Of a stretch of DNA of 64,000 nt, positions 52,643 to 63,319 are shown one piece after another. How positions within the stretch are numbered: the stretch's first letter is position 1; the number at the start of each line of letters is the position of its first letter. The stretch covers positions 62,001 to 126,000 of the forward strand of contig NZ_FNEA01000004.1 of NCBI RefSeq assembly GCF_900100045.1, read 5' to 3'. This stretch comes from Paracoccus denitrificans (lineage in GTDB: Bacteria; Pseudomonadota; Alphaproteobacteria; Rhodobacterales; Rhodobacteraceae). Under the pieces are notes generated by a model. It was not told where the DNA came from. It worked only from the letters and a program-made list of their open reading frames with translations, and made no database searches. A program made the translations under genes and the position numbers.

Positions 52643-52870
52643 GTCTCAACCTCAAGTGGTTCGGGGGGCAACCCGGCTGGGGCGGCCCCGGATTCGGTGT
52701 TCGTATCTGGGGCGGGCATAGGCCACCGGAGCGTTGGCCGCAAGTCGCGAAAACTGCTCGCAAAGCGGGGGCCGCGGTCCGGGGTTCCCCCGCCGGTCGA
52801 ATGAACGCGGCAAAATAGCGGGATTTTCGCATTGCGCAAGGGAAATCTGCAAGGGAAGCGGCGCATCCGC

Positions 52871-52912
52871 GCCGCTGCCTCCGGCGGGGGTATTGGGGCA
52901 ACGGAAAGAGGC
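52871..52912 (+). repeat. GAGTATTTGG-type element, copy h
   Basis: A short hairpin CTGCC-TCC-GGCGG is followed by GGGTATTGGGG and CAACGGAAAGAGG. Unlike the other nine it does not follow a gene in the sense direction: both neighbours are on the minus strand. A GCGGCGC-ATCC-GCGCCGC hairpin (52858-52875) lies beside it and may end the sulfotransferase transcript. Confidence 0.7.
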
Positions 52913-52915
52913 CGG

Positions 52916-53734
52916 TCAGCGCCCGAGCCTGGCGTGGACTTCGTCCAGGTCGACCTCGCCTTTGGGCAGCTTGTTGTCGGGATCGTCGAAGTCGTATCTG
53001 AAGAGTTGGAAATCCTTCTTGTAGATTTCCCAGACAAGATGCTGCGACAGGTCTTCGAAATAGGCGCTGACCTTGTGGGCGCGCTTGGGGCCGTGGCCTT
53101 CGGATTCGTTGAACTTCGGCACGTCCTTCACGTCCAGCTTGACCGGGGTGGGCGCGGCGTCCAGCACCTTCTGCATGCCTTCGTCGAACTTCTCGGTAAA
53201 GAAGATCTGGTCGTAGCGGCCGCCGTTGGCGATGAAGGTCGAGATATGGCCCGACATGGCCGACCAGTGGATGTCAGGCTCCATCGGGCGGCGCCAGCGG
53301 ATCGTGTCGCGGGCAAACAGCAGGAAGCGGCGGAAGCTGGCGACCTGGTCGAATTCGAAGCCGTTTTCGGGACTGCCGACATCGACCCCGTAGCGCTGCA
53401 TCAACTGCGGCACGAGATTGCCGCGGTAGCGCTTGCCGTTGCGCTGGATGCCGGCGATCTTGTCGAAGAACGAGGACAGGATGCGCGCATAGGGATTGCG
53501 CACGCAGGTGAAGGTCAGCGCCTTGTGCGCCGTGACGTTGCTTTCGATCAGCGGCTGGCTGTCGGGCTGGTTCCACTTGTGCAGCCCGCCGGTGGAATCG
53601 TGGATGTCACCGTCGAAGTAGCGGCCGTGGTCGGAATAGAACATGATCTGCCCGATGGACGAGCAGGCGCATTTCGGGACGACGCGATAGACCATGCTTT
53701 CGCTTTCCGTCATCCAGGTTCCTGGAAAACCCAT
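52916..53734 (-). CDS. Sulfotransferase family protein
   Basis: The 272-residue protein has the two PAPS-binding elements of carbohydrate-type sulfotransferases (Sulfotransfer_2): V-V-P-K-C-A-C-S-S-I-G near residue 19 as the 5'-phosphosulfate loop, and F-T-C-V-R-N-P-Y-A-R-I-L-S-S near residue 78 as the 3'-phosphate motif. There is no signal peptide. It should transfer sulfate to a sugar. It diverges from a glycosyltransferase, which suggests that both modify one surface glycan. ATG 53734 follows AAGGGAAAG. Confidence 0.78.
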   Translation of the reverse strand: MGFPGTWMTESESMVYRVVPKCACSSIGQIMFYSDHGRYFDGDIHDSTGGLHKWNQPDSQPLIESNVTAHKALTFTCVRNPYARILSSFFDKIAGIQRNGKRYRGNLVPQLMQRYGVDVGSPENGFEFDQVASFRRFLLFARDTIRWRRPMEPDIHWSAMSGHISTFIANGGRYDQIFFTEKFDEGMQKVLDAAPTPVKLDVKDVPKFNESEGHGPKRAHKVSAYFEDLSQHLVWEIYKKDFQLFRYDFDDPDNKLPKGEVDLDEVHARLGR

Positions 53735-53883
53735 ACTATACTTTCCCTTCACAAAAAACTGCACCGGCCGGGGCGGGTCTGCGACCGGGTTGCTCCCTCG
53801 TTCAAAATCGGTAAGGACACAAAGCAAATCGCCGGCAGAGATTCAACCTGCTGTAGAGTTGTTGCCCGCGGGAGCCGGACGGG

Positions 53884-55473
53884 ATGGGTATCGAGATGGC
53901 GCGTATTGCCTTCATTCTGCTCTGTCACAAGGACCCAAAGGGCGTGGTGGCGCAGGCCCGCCGGCTGACGGCCTCGGGCGATTACGTGTCGATCCATTTC
54001 GACGGGCGCGCCAATCCGGGGGATTTCGACCTGATCCGCGAGGCGCTGGCCGACAATCCCTCGGTCGTTTTCGCGCAGCGGCGCTGGAAATGCGGCTGGG
54101 GCGAATGGTCGCTGGTCGGCGCCACGCTGGAAGCGGTGCGTGCCGCCGTCGCCGCCTTTCCGCAGGCGACGCATTTCTACATGCTCTCGGGCGATTGCAT
54201 GCCGATCAAGTCGGCGGAACATGCCCATGCCTTCCTGGAGGCGGAGGATTGCGACTATATCGAGAGCTTCGACTTTTTCGAATCGGACTGGATCAAGACC
54301 GGGTTCAAGGAGGAACGGCTGGTCTATCGCCACTGGTTCAACGAGCGCACGCAGAAATGGCTGTTCTACACCAGCTATGAGCTGCAAAAGCGATTCGGCC
54401 TGGAGCGCAGGGTGCCCGCCGATATCCAGGTCATGATCGGATCGCAATGGTGGTGCCTGCGCCGCCAGACCGTCGAGAAGGTGCTGGATTTCTGCGCCGC
54501 CCGAACGGATGTGATGCGCTTTTTCTCGACCACCTGGATCCCGGACGAGACGTTCTTCCAGACCGTCGTGCCGCATGTCGTGCCGCGCAAGGAGATCCGC
54601 TCGCGCACGCTGACCTATCTGATCTTCACCGATTACGGCATGCCGGTGACGTTCCACAACGACCATTACGATCTGCTGATGGGGCAGAACTATCTGTTCG
54701 CCCGCAAGATCAGCCCCGAGGCGATCCGCTTGCGCGAGCGGCTGGGTGCGCTCTGGGCGGCGAGCGGGGTGCATTTCCCGATCTCGAACGAGGCGGGGGG
54801 ACTGTTTCGCTTCCTCACCGCGCGCGGCCGGATCGGGCGGCGCTTCGGCCAGCGCTTCTGGGAGGCCGAGGGCAGCCTGGGCCGGGACAATACGCTGCTG
54901 CTGGTGGTGAGCAAGAAATGGCATGTCGCCAAGCGGCTGACCGCGGCGATCCGGGCGCAGGCCGCGATCCCGGCGGTGGATTTCGTCTTCAACGAGCTCG
55001 ATGCGCACCTGCCCGATCTGGGCGGGGTCGAGACCACGGTCGAAAAGCGTGACCGGCACCGGCGCGCGCTGATCCGGCTGCTGTTCCAGCAGTTCGAATC
55101 GCATCGGCTGGTGCTGTGCCTGGACCCTTCGGCGCTGCCTCTGATCCAGGACCTGACCTCGGACAAGGCCGATACCCGGCTTCTGCTGATCGATTCGCGC
55201 TTCGACGACGACTATCTGCGCGGCCATATCGCGCGCGTGGGCCTGGCCGGGAGCGAAACCGCGTCCGAGGTCATCGAGCGGCTGCTGCCCATGGTGCGCG
55301 CCGATCTGGAACATGAGGCCGAACGGTTGCGCGACCTGGACTTCGCCGCCCTGCACTCCATTGCTCCCTGGCGGTCGCCCGAGCAGAATGCCGCGCAACT
55401 GGCGCGTTTCCTGGATGTGCCGGCCGAAACCGCGCTGGCGCTTGCCAGGACCGAATACCTGTTCAGCGATTGA
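53884..55473 (+). CDS. GT14-like (core-2/I-branching) glycosyltransferase
   Basis: The 529-residue protein starts A-R-I-A-F-I-L-L-C-H-K-D-P and has the core-2 branching/xylosyltransferase fold in residues 5-280, with Y-V-S-I-H-F-D-G-R, F-Y-M-L-S-G-D-C-M-P-I-K and G-S-Q-W-W-C-L-R. The C-terminal 240 residues form a second domain found in Rhodobacteraceae members, function unknown. It is likely a cytoplasmic N-acetylglucosaminyl- or xylosyltransferase acting on a surface polymer. ATG 53896 is an alternative start. Confidence 0.75.
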   Translation: MGIEMARIAFILLCHKDPKGVVAQARRLTASGDYVSIHFDGRANPGDFDLIREALADNPSVVFAQRRWKCGWGEWSLVGATLEAVRAAVAAFPQATHFYMLSGDCMPIKSAEHAHAFLEAEDCDYIESFDFFESDWIKTGFKEERLVYRHWFNERTQKWLFYTSYELQKRFGLERRVPADIQVMIGSQWWCLRRQTVEKVLDFCAARTDVMRFFSTTWIPDETFFQTVVPHVVPRKEIRSRTLTYLIFTDYGMPVTFHNDHYDLLMGQNYLFARKISPEAIRLRERLGALWAASGVHFPISNEAGGLFRFLTARGRIGRRFGQRFWEAEGSLGRDNTLLLVVSKKWHVAKRLTAAIRAQAAIPAVDFVFNELDAHLPDLGGVETTVEKRDRHRRALIRLLFQQFESHRLVLCLDPSALPLIQDLTSDKADTRLLLIDSRFDDDYLRGHIARVGLAGSETASEVIERLLPMVRADLEHEAERLRDLDFAALHSIAPWRSPEQNAAQLARFLDVPAETALALARTEYLFSD

Positions 55474-55483
55474 GGAGAGATCC

Positions 55484-57063
<1,580 letters not shown>

Positions 57064-57130
57064 CGCCGCGGCCGGGTCTTATCAAGCCCGGTCCTCCAAG
57101 GCTGCGACGGAGCACGGACCGGGGCGTCGC

Positions 57131-57172
57131 GACGCCTCCGGCGGGAGTATTTTTCAAACGGAGAAAGCCGGG
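57131..57172 (+). repeat. GAGTATTTGG-type element, copy i
   Basis: Hairpin CGCC-TCC-GGCG is followed by GGAGTATTT, TTCAAACGGAGAAAGCC. It lies about 70 bases after the small zinc-finger gene in the sense orientation and about 75 bases before polA. Confidence 0.75.
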
Positions 57173-57246
57173 GAAGCGCGGTCTTGGCCCCGGGGCCGCT
57201 TCGTGGCAGTAAGGCTGGCGATAGCAAGAGCAGGGGGCGCGCGCAT

Positions 57247-60069
57247 ATGACGGACGGATTCGGCAAGGGCCATCACCTGCACCTGATCGACGGATCGGCC
57301 TTCATCTTTCGCGCCTATCACGCGCTGCCGCCGCTGACCCGGCGCTCGGACGGGCTGCCGATCGGGGCGGTGGCCGGGTTCTGCAACATGGTGTGGAAAT
57401 ACCTGCAGGACGGCAAGGGATCGGACCAGCCGACCCATGCGGCGGTGATCTTCGACCATTCGGCGCGGACATTCCGCAACGACATCTATCCGCTCTACAA
57501 GGCCAACCGGCCCGAGCCGCCAGAGGATCTGCGGCCGCAATTCCCGCTGACCCGCGAGGCGACGCGGGCCTTCAACATCGCCTGCATCGAGACCGAGGGC
57601 TTCGAGGCCGACGACATCATCGCCTCGCTGGCCTGCCAGGCGCGGGATGCGGGCGGGCGGGTCACCATCATCAGTTCGGACAAGGATCTGATGCAGCTGG
57701 TCGGGGGCGGCGTCGAGATGATGGACCCGATCAAGGCCAAGCCCATCGGTCCTGACGAGGTGCGCGAGAAATTCGGCGTCGGTCCCGAGCGGGTGGTGGA
57801 TGTGCAGGCCCTGGCCGGCGATTCCATCGACAACGTGCCGGGCGCGCCGGGGATCGGCATCAAGACCGCCGCGCAACTCATCGAGGAATATGGCGATCTG
57901 GAAAGCCTGCTGGCGCGCGCTGCCGAGATCAAGCAGCCCAAGCGCCGGCAGACGCTGATCGACCATGCCGAGCAGATCCGCATCTCGAAGCGGCTGGTCG
58001 AGCTGGACTGCGGGATGGTGCTGGATTTCACCCTGGAAAGCCTGGAGATCCGCGAGCCCGATCCCGAGGCGCTGCTGGAATTCCTGACCCGCATGGAGCT
58101 GCGCACCCTGACCAAGCGAGTGGCCGAGCGTTTCGGGACCGAGCCGCCGACCATGGCCGAGGTGGCTGTTCCCGCACCCGCCGCCGGTGCGGACCCGGCG
58201 ATGCCGGCCGCGGCCGAACTGCCGGCGATCGACCGCAGCCTTTACATCACCATCCGCGACGAGGCCGTGCTGGCCGAGTGGCTGGCCGAGATCGCCGAGA
58301 AGGGCGTGGTCGCCATCGACACCGAGACCACGGGGCTGGACGAGATGCAGGCCGAACTGGTCGGGGTTTCGCTTTGCACCGGCCCGGGGCGGGCGGCCTA
58401 TCTGCCGCTGGGCCATGTCGACGGGGCCGCCGATCTGTTCGGCTCGGGCGCGCGGGTCGAGGGGCAGATGGATCTGGACCGTGCGCTGGCGATGCTGAAG
58501 CCGGTGCTGGAGGATCCGTCGGTGCTGAAGATCGGCCAGAACATCAAGTATGACTGGAAGGTGCTGGCCCGCCACGGCATCCGCATGGTGCCTTTGGACG
58601 ACACCATGCTGCTGTCCTATGCGCAGAACGCCGGGGCGCACAACCACGGCATGGACGAGCTGGCGGACCTGTATCTGGGCCATCGCTGCCTGCCGATCAA
58701 GGATCTGATCGGCTCGGGCAAGTCGCAGATCAATTTCTCGCAGGTGGCCATCGACAAGGCCAGCGAATATGCTGCCGAGGATGCCGAGGTGACCTGGCGG
58801 CTGTGGCGTCACCTGCGTCCGAAATTGGCGCCGAACCATGTCACCACAGCCTATGAACGGCTGGAGCGGCCGATGATCGCGGTGCTGGCCGACATGGAGA
58901 TGGCCGGCATCCGCATCGATTCCGAGCACCTGAAGCGCATGTCCAACGCCTTTGCCCAGAAGATGGCGGGGCTGGAGGCCGAGATCCACGAACTGGCCGG
59001 CGGGCCGTTCAACGTCGGCAGCCCCAAGCAGCTGGGCGAGATCCTGTTCGAGCGCATGGGGCTTGCCGGCGGCAAGCAGGGCAAGACCGGAGCTTTTTCC
59101 ACCGGCGCCGAGGTGCTGGAGGATCTGGCCGCCGAGGGGCATGAACTGCCGGCGCGGGTGCTGGACTGGCGGGCGATCTCCAAGCTGAAATCGACCTATA
59201 CCGATGCGCTGCCCTTGCATGTGAACCCCGAGACCGGCCGCGTGCACACCAGCTATTCCATCGCCGGGGCGCAGACCGGGCGGCTGGCCTCGACCGATCC
59301 GAACCTGCAGAACATTCCCGTGCGGACCGACGAAGGGCGGCGCATTCGCGAAGCCTTCGTCGCCGCGCCGGGAATGCGGCTGGTGAGCCTGGACTACAGC
59401 CAGATCGAGTTGCGCATCCTGGCGCATGTGGCGCAGATCCCGGCGCTGCAACAGGCCTTTCGCGACGGAATCGACATCCATGCCATGACGGCGAGCCAGA
59501 TGTTCGGCGTGCCGGTCGAGGGCATGGACCCGATGATCCGCCGTCGCGCCAAGGCGATCAATTTCGGGGTGATCTACGGCATCTCGGGCTTTGGCCTGGC
59601 GCGCAACCTGCGCATTCCGCGCGCCGAGGCGCAGGCCTTCATCGACACCTATTTCGAGCGCTTCCCCGAGATCCGCGCCTATATGGATCGCACCGTGGCC
59701 GGGGCCAAGCAGGACGGTTTCGTGCGCACGCTGTTCGGGCGGCGGATCATGACGCCGGGCATCAACCAGTCGGGGCCGGCGGCCGGCGGCGCGCGCCGCG
59801 CGGCGATCAACGCGCCGATCCAGGGCGCGGCGGCCGACATCATCCGCCGGGCCATGATCCGCATGCCCCAAGCCATCGCGCATCTGCCGGCCAGGATGCT
59901 GCTGCAGGTGCATGACGAGCTGGTCTTCGAGGTCGAGGAGGCGGCGGTTCCCGAGCTGGTCGAGGTTGCGCGCGGCGTCATGCAGGGCGCGGCCGATCCC
60001 GCGGTCCGGCTGGACGTGCCGCTGATCGTCGATGCGGGGCAGGGCGCCAACTGGGCCGAGGCGCATTGA
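57247..60069 (+). CDS. polA: DNA polymerase I
   Basis: PolA fills gaps and removes RNA primers. The 940-residue protein has all three domains: a 5'-3' exonuclease (1-300, starting H-L-I-D-G-S-A-F-I-F-R-A), a 3'-5' exonuclease with an intact D-T-E-T motif near residue 358, and the polymerase with Y-S-I-A-G-A-Q-T-G-R-L, D-Y-S-Q-I-E-L-R, K-A-I-N-F-G-V-I-Y-G and V-H-D-E-L-V-F-E. The ATG at 57247 fits the family start. Confidence 0.97.
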   Translation: MTDGFGKGHHLHLIDGSAFIFRAYHALPPLTRRSDGLPIGAVAGFCNMVWKYLQDGKGSDQPTHAAVIFDHSARTFRNDIYPLYKANRPEPPEDLRPQFPLTREATRAFNIACIETEGFEADDIIASLACQARDAGGRVTIISSDKDLMQLVGGGVEMMDPIKAKPIGPDEVREKFGVGPERVVDVQALAGDSIDNVPGAPGIGIKTAAQLIEEYGDLESLLARAAEIKQPKRRQTLIDHAEQIRISKRLVELDCGMVLDFTLESLEIREPDPEALLEFLTRMELRTLTKRVAERFGTEPPTMAEVAVPAPAAGADPAMPAAAELPAIDRSLYITIRDEAVLAEWLAEIAEKGVVAIDTETTGLDEMQAELVGVSLCTGPGRAAYLPLGHVDGAADLFGSGARVEGQMDLDRALAMLKPVLEDPSVLKIGQNIKYDWKVLARHGIRMVPLDDTMLLSYAQNAGAHNHGMDELADLYLGHRCLPIKDLIGSGKSQINFSQVAIDKASEYAAEDAEVTWRLWRHLRPKLAPNHVTTAYERLERPMIAVLADMEMAGIRIDSEHLKRMSNAFAQKMAGLEAEIHELAGGPFNVGSPKQLGEILFERMGLAGGKQGKTGAFSTGAEVLEDLAAEGHELPARVLDWRAISKLKSTYTDALPLHVNPETGRVHTSYSIAGAQTGRLASTDPNLQNIPVRTDEGRRIREAFVAAPGMRLVSLDYSQIELRILAHVAQIPALQQAFRDGIDIHAMTASQMFGVPVEGMDPMIRRRAKAINFGVIYGISGFGLARNLRIPRAEAQAFIDTYFERFPEIRAYMDRTVAGAKQDGFVRTLFGRRIMTPGINQSGPAAGGARRAAINAPIQGAAADIIRRAMIRMPQAIAHLPARMLLQVHDELVFEVEEAAVPELVEVARGVMQGAADPAVRLDVPLIVDAGQGANWAEAH

Positions 60070-60084
60070 GGACCGGCGGTCGCG

Positions 60085-60128
60085 TGGATTGCGCGGCCGC
60101 ATGAGTATTTGGGGAACGAAGAAGCCGG
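60085..60128 (+). repeat. GAGTATTTGG element, copy j
   Basis: An imperfect hairpin (GGTCGCG...GCGCGGCC) is followed by GCAT and GAGTATTTGG plus GGAACGAAGAAG, identical over the 22-base tail to copies a and f. It lies 34 bases after the polA stop and 13 bases before the next start codon, so it also forms the leader of the CDF gene. Confidence 0.8.
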
Positions 60129-60140
60129 CGAGGGGACGGA

Positions 60141-61076
60141 ATGGGCCATTCGCATGCGCATGAGGGCGAGCACGGTCATTCGCATCTGCCGGGCGGGGTG
60201 GGCGACGGCACCATCCTGATCGCGGTGGTGGTCAACCTGGCGCTGACCGGGGCGCAGATCCTGGGCGGCTATGTCGCCGATTCCACGGCGCTGATCGCGG
60301 ATGGGGTGCATAATCTTTCGGATGCGCTGGCGCTGGTGCTGGCCTTTGGCGCCCGGCGCCTGGCCCGGCGTCCCGCCAGCCCCGGGATGAGCTATGGCTG
60401 GGGACGGGCCGAGGTCGTCGCGGCCTTCGTCAACTATATCGCGCTGATCGCGATTTCGGTCTGGCTGGGGATCGAGGCGCTGGGGCGCATGGTCGAGCCG
60501 CCGCAGGTCGCGGGTGGGCTGGTGATGGCCTTGGCGGGTTTTGCGCTGCTCGTGGACATGGCTACGGCGGCGCTGGTCTGGCGCGCCGCGAAGGAGAGCG
60601 TGAACATCCGCGCCGCCTTCCTGCACAACCTGGCCGATGCGGCGGTCTCGGTTGCGGTGATCCTGGGCGGGGCGCTGATCTGGGCCTTTGGCTGGCATCT
60701 CGCCGATCCGGTGCTGACGCTGCTGATCTCGGGGGTGATCCTGTGGCATGTCGGGCAGGAGATCGGGCCGGTGATGCGCATGCTGATGCTGGCCGCACCC
60801 GCCGGCGTGGATCACGCGGCGCTGATCGGCGCCATGGCCGGGGTCGAGGGCGTCGCCGGCGCGCATCACCTGCATCTGTGGCAGATCGACGAGCGCCGCA
60901 CGGCGCTGTCGGTGCATCTGGTCATGCGCGACGGGGCCGATGCGGTGATGGCGGTGCGCCAGGCCAAGGCAATGTTGCGGCGCGATTTCGGCATCGACCA
61001 TGCCACGATCGAGGCCGAGCGCGAAGGCGATGCCTGCAGCGATGCCGGCGACGGCCATGACGGCCATCGCCATTAG
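60141..61076 (+). CDS. Cation diffusion facilitator (metal efflux)
   Basis: The 311-residue inner-membrane protein has six membrane segments with the metal site pairs H-N-L-S-D (near residue 57) and H-N-L-A-D (near 161). It is framed by a His-rich N terminus (H-S-H-A-H-E-G-E-H-G-H-S-H) and a His-rich C-terminal end. It should export zinc or similar divalent ions by proton exchange. The start lies 13 bases after repeat copy j. Confidence 0.9.
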   Translation: MGHSHAHEGEHGHSHLPGGVGDGTILIAVVVNLALTGAQILGGYVADSTALIADGVHNLSDALALVLAFGARRLARRPASPGMSYGWGRAEVVAAFVNYIALIAISVWLGIEALGRMVEPPQVAGGLVMALAGFALLVDMATAALVWRAAKESVNIRAAFLHNLADAAVSVAVILGGALIWAFGWHLADPVLTLLISGVILWHVGQEIGPVMRMLMLAAPAGVDHAALIGAMAGVEGVAGAHHLHLWQIDERRTALSVHLVMRDGADAVMAVRQAKAMLRRDFGIDHATIEAEREGDACSDAGDGHDGHRH

Positions 61077-61078
61077 CG

Positions 61079-62434
61079 TCAGATCGCCGCGGAATGGCCC
61101 GAGGCCGCCATGTCGTAGCCGTCGAACATGCGGGCGATCATCCGGGTCAGCGGTCGCCCCCTGGGCGTGATGCGCAGGCCCGAGGCGTCGGCATCGACCA
61201 TGTCGCCGAAATGCGCGGCGACGGGGGTGAGGATGCGGGACAGGCTCTCGGCGTCGAAGCCGTGGTCGCGGATGAACTCCTCGGCCCGGATCTCGAAATC
61301 GCACATCAGCGCCTCGATCATCCGCGAGCGCCAGCGATCCTCGGCCGAGAAGGCATGGCCGCGCGTGGTCGAGAAGCGCCCGTCGCGGATCCTGGCCAGG
61401 TGGGCGCCGGTCGCCGGGGCGTTCTGCGCATAGCCCTGCGGGAAGCGCGAGATCGACGAGGCGCCCAGGCCCACCAGCACTTCGGCCCGGTCGTCGGTAT
61501 AGCCCTGGAAGTTGCGGCGCAGCAGGCCGGCCTTTTGCGCGCGGGCAAGACCGTCGCCGGGGCGGGCGAAATGATCGATGCCGATCTCGTCATAGCCGTC
61601 GGCGAGGAACAATTCGCGCGCGGTCTCGAACAGCCGCAGCCGGCCATGCGGGTCGGGCAGCGCCTCGGACGGGATCATCACCTGCCGCTTGGCCATCCAG
61701 GGCACATGGGCATAGCCGTAGAGTGCCACCCGGTCGGGCGACAGCGCCAGCAGCTTCTGCACCGATTCGGCGATCCGGTGTGGGTCTTGATGGGGCAGGC
61801 CGTAGAGGATGTCGGCGTTCAGGCTGGCGATGCCGCGGTCGCGGATCATGTCCACGGCGCGTTTCGTCACTTCGAAGCTCTGCTCGCGGCCGATGATCTT
61901 CTGGATCTCGGGGTCGAAATCCTGCACCCCGATCGAGGCGCGGTTCAGCCCGGCCTCGGCCAAGGCGTCCATGCGGGCCTCGTCGATCTCGTTCGGGTCG
62001 ATCTCGACCGAGAATTCCGCGCCCTCGGCCAGCGGGAAGGCGTCGAGGACCGCGCCGGCGACCAGCCGCATCATCTCGGCCGGCATCAGGGTCGGCGTGC
62101 CGCCGCCCCAATGCAGGCGCGACAGCCGGACGCCGGGGGCGAGCGCCGACTTCAGCATGTCGAGTTCGGCCAGCAGGGCCTTGGCATAGGCGCGCACCGG
62201 CTCGTCGGATTGCGTGCCCTGCGTGCGGCAGGCGCAGAACCAGCACAATCGCCGGCAGAACGGCACATGCATGTAGAGAGAGATCGCCGCGCCGGCGGGA
62301 ATCGCTGCGATCCAGTCGCGGAAGACCGGCTCGCCCACGGCGGGGGTGAAATGCGGCGCGGTCGGATAGCTGGTGTAGCGCGGCACGCGCGCGTCAAACA
62401 GTCCCAGCCGCTCAAGTTGCGATTGTTGTTCCAT
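61079..62434 (-). CDS. hemN: Oxygen-independent coproporphyrinogen III oxidase
   Basis: HemN makes protoporphyrinogen IX without oxygen, using radical SAM chemistry. The 451-residue protein has the cluster motif C-R-R-L-C-W-F-C-A-C (Cys60, 64, 67, 69), the substrate region R-Y-T-S-Y-P-T-A-P-H-F, G-G-G-T-P-T, and a C-terminal HemN domain. ATG 62434 follows AGGATAG. It shares a 48-base promoter region and one FNR box with the divergent fnr gene, so expression under low oxygen is expected. Confidence 0.95.
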   Translation of the reverse strand: MEQQSQLERLGLFDARVPRYTSYPTAPHFTPAVGEPVFRDWIAAIPAGAAISLYMHVPFCRRLCWFCACRTQGTQSDEPVRAYAKALLAELDMLKSALAPGVRLSRLHWGGGTPTLMPAEMMRLVAGAVLDAFPLAEGAEFSVEIDPNEIDEARMDALAEAGLNRASIGVQDFDPEIQKIIGREQSFEVTKRAVDMIRDRGIASLNADILYGLPHQDPHRIAESVQKLLALSPDRVALYGYAHVPWMAKRQVMIPSEALPDPHGRLRLFETARELFLADGYDEIGIDHFARPGDGLARAQKAGLLRRNFQGYTDDRAEVLVGLGASSISRFPQGYAQNAPATGAHLARIRDGRFSTTRGHAFSAEDRWRSRMIEALMCDFEIRAEEFIRDHGFDAESLSRILTPVAAHFGDMVDADASGLRITPRGRPLTRMIARMFDGYDMAASGHSAAI

Positions 62435-62468
62435 ACTGCTATCCTGCCGCGGAACACGCGCTGGAACC

Positions 62469-62482
62469 TTGACCCAAATCAA
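62469..62482. promoter_or_regulatory. FNR box shared by hemN and fnr
   Basis: TTGAC-CCAA-ATCAA matches the FNR consensus TTGAT-N4-ATCAA at nine of ten fixed bases. It abuts the fnr start codon and its centre lies 41.5 bases from the first base of the hemN start codon. It is the only such box I noticed in the window. Confidence 0.85.
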
Positions 62483-63232
62483 ATGCCACATGACGCCGCC
62501 CTCTGCGCGACGCAGCAGCCCTGCGAGATTTGTCCGATACGGTATCGGGCCGTTTGCGCACATTGCGAAGGCGATGAGCTGACCGAACTGGAGGAGATGA
62601 AATTCTATCGCCGCTACGAGGCGGGACAGGTCGTGGTCTGGGCCGGCGACCGGATGGATTTCGTGGCCTCGGTGGTCGCCGGCATGGCCGGGCTGACCCA
62701 GCAGCTCGAGGATGGGCGCACGCAGATGGTGGGTCTGCTGCTGCCCAGCGATTTCCTGGGCCGGCCGGGGCGCGACATGGCGGCCTATACCGTGACCGCG
62801 ACCAGCGACCTTGTGCTGTGCTGCTTTCGGCGCAAGCCTTTCGAAAAGCTGCTGATCGACAATCCCCGCATCGCCAGCCGGCTGCTGGAGATGACGCTGG
62901 ACGAGCTTGACGCCGCCCGCGACTGGCTGCTGCTGCTGGGCCGGAAATCGGCGCGCGAGAAGATCGCCTCGCTGCTGGTGATCCTGGCACGGCGCGAGGC
63001 TGCGCTGATCAAGCGCCGCCCCGAGGGGCGCATCACCATCGAACTGCCGCTGACGCGCGAGGCGATGGCGGATTACCTGGGCCTGACGCTGGAGACCGTC
63101 AGCCGGCAGATGAGCGCGCTCAAGCGCGAAGGGGTGATCGAACTCGACGGCAAGCGGCGGGTGATCGTGCCCTCTTTCGTGCGGCTGGTCACCGAAAGCG
63201 GCGACGACTCGGACGGCGGGCCGCTCAGCTAG
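62483..63232 (+). CDS. fnrP: FNR-type oxygen-sensing regulator (FnrL/FnrP)
   Basis: The 249-residue regulator has N-terminal cysteines at 8, 14, 17, 25 and 28 and a central C-C at 113-114, enough for an oxygen-sensitive [4Fe-4S] cluster. A cAMP-receptor-type sensor follows, then the helix-turn-helix L-T-L-E-T-V-S-R-Q-M with the FNR-specific E204, S207 and R208. It should activate anaerobic and microaerobic genes. The ATG at 62483 touches an FNR box and has no ribosome site, which is odd. The name FnrP assumes Paracoccus. Confidence 0.88.
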   Translation: MPHDAALCATQQPCEICPIRYRAVCAHCEGDELTELEEMKFYRRYEAGQVVVWAGDRMDFVASVVAGMAGLTQQLEDGRTQMVGLLLPSDFLGRPGRDMAAYTVTATSDLVLCCFRRKPFEKLLIDNPRIASRLLEMTLDELDAARDWLLLLGRKSAREKIASLLVILARREAALIKRRPEGRITIELPLTREAMADYLGLTLETVSRQMSALKREGVIELDGKRRVIVPSFVRLVTESGDDSDGGPLS

Positions 63233-63266
63233 GCGGCCGGGCCGGGTCGCGGGTTGCCCGGCGGCC

Positions 63267-63306
63267 CAAAGCAAGACCCCCGGGACTTGCCCGGGGGTTT
63301 GCTTTG
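63267..63306. terminator. Bidirectional terminator between fnr and the usp gene
   Basis: A 17-bp stem with one bulge (arms 63267-63284 and 63290-63306, core ACCCCCGGG/CCCGGGGGT) has the loop ACTTG. It lies between two converging genes, and its outer arms read TTTGCTTTG. Confidence 0.8.
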
Positions 63307-63319
63307 CCAGGACGGCAGA

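Noticed and set aside
57154..60102. A 982-codon frame on the minus strand
   Set aside because: It is the complement of polA, has no family features, and has the His/Arg/Gly/Gln-rich composition typical of a shadow frame.
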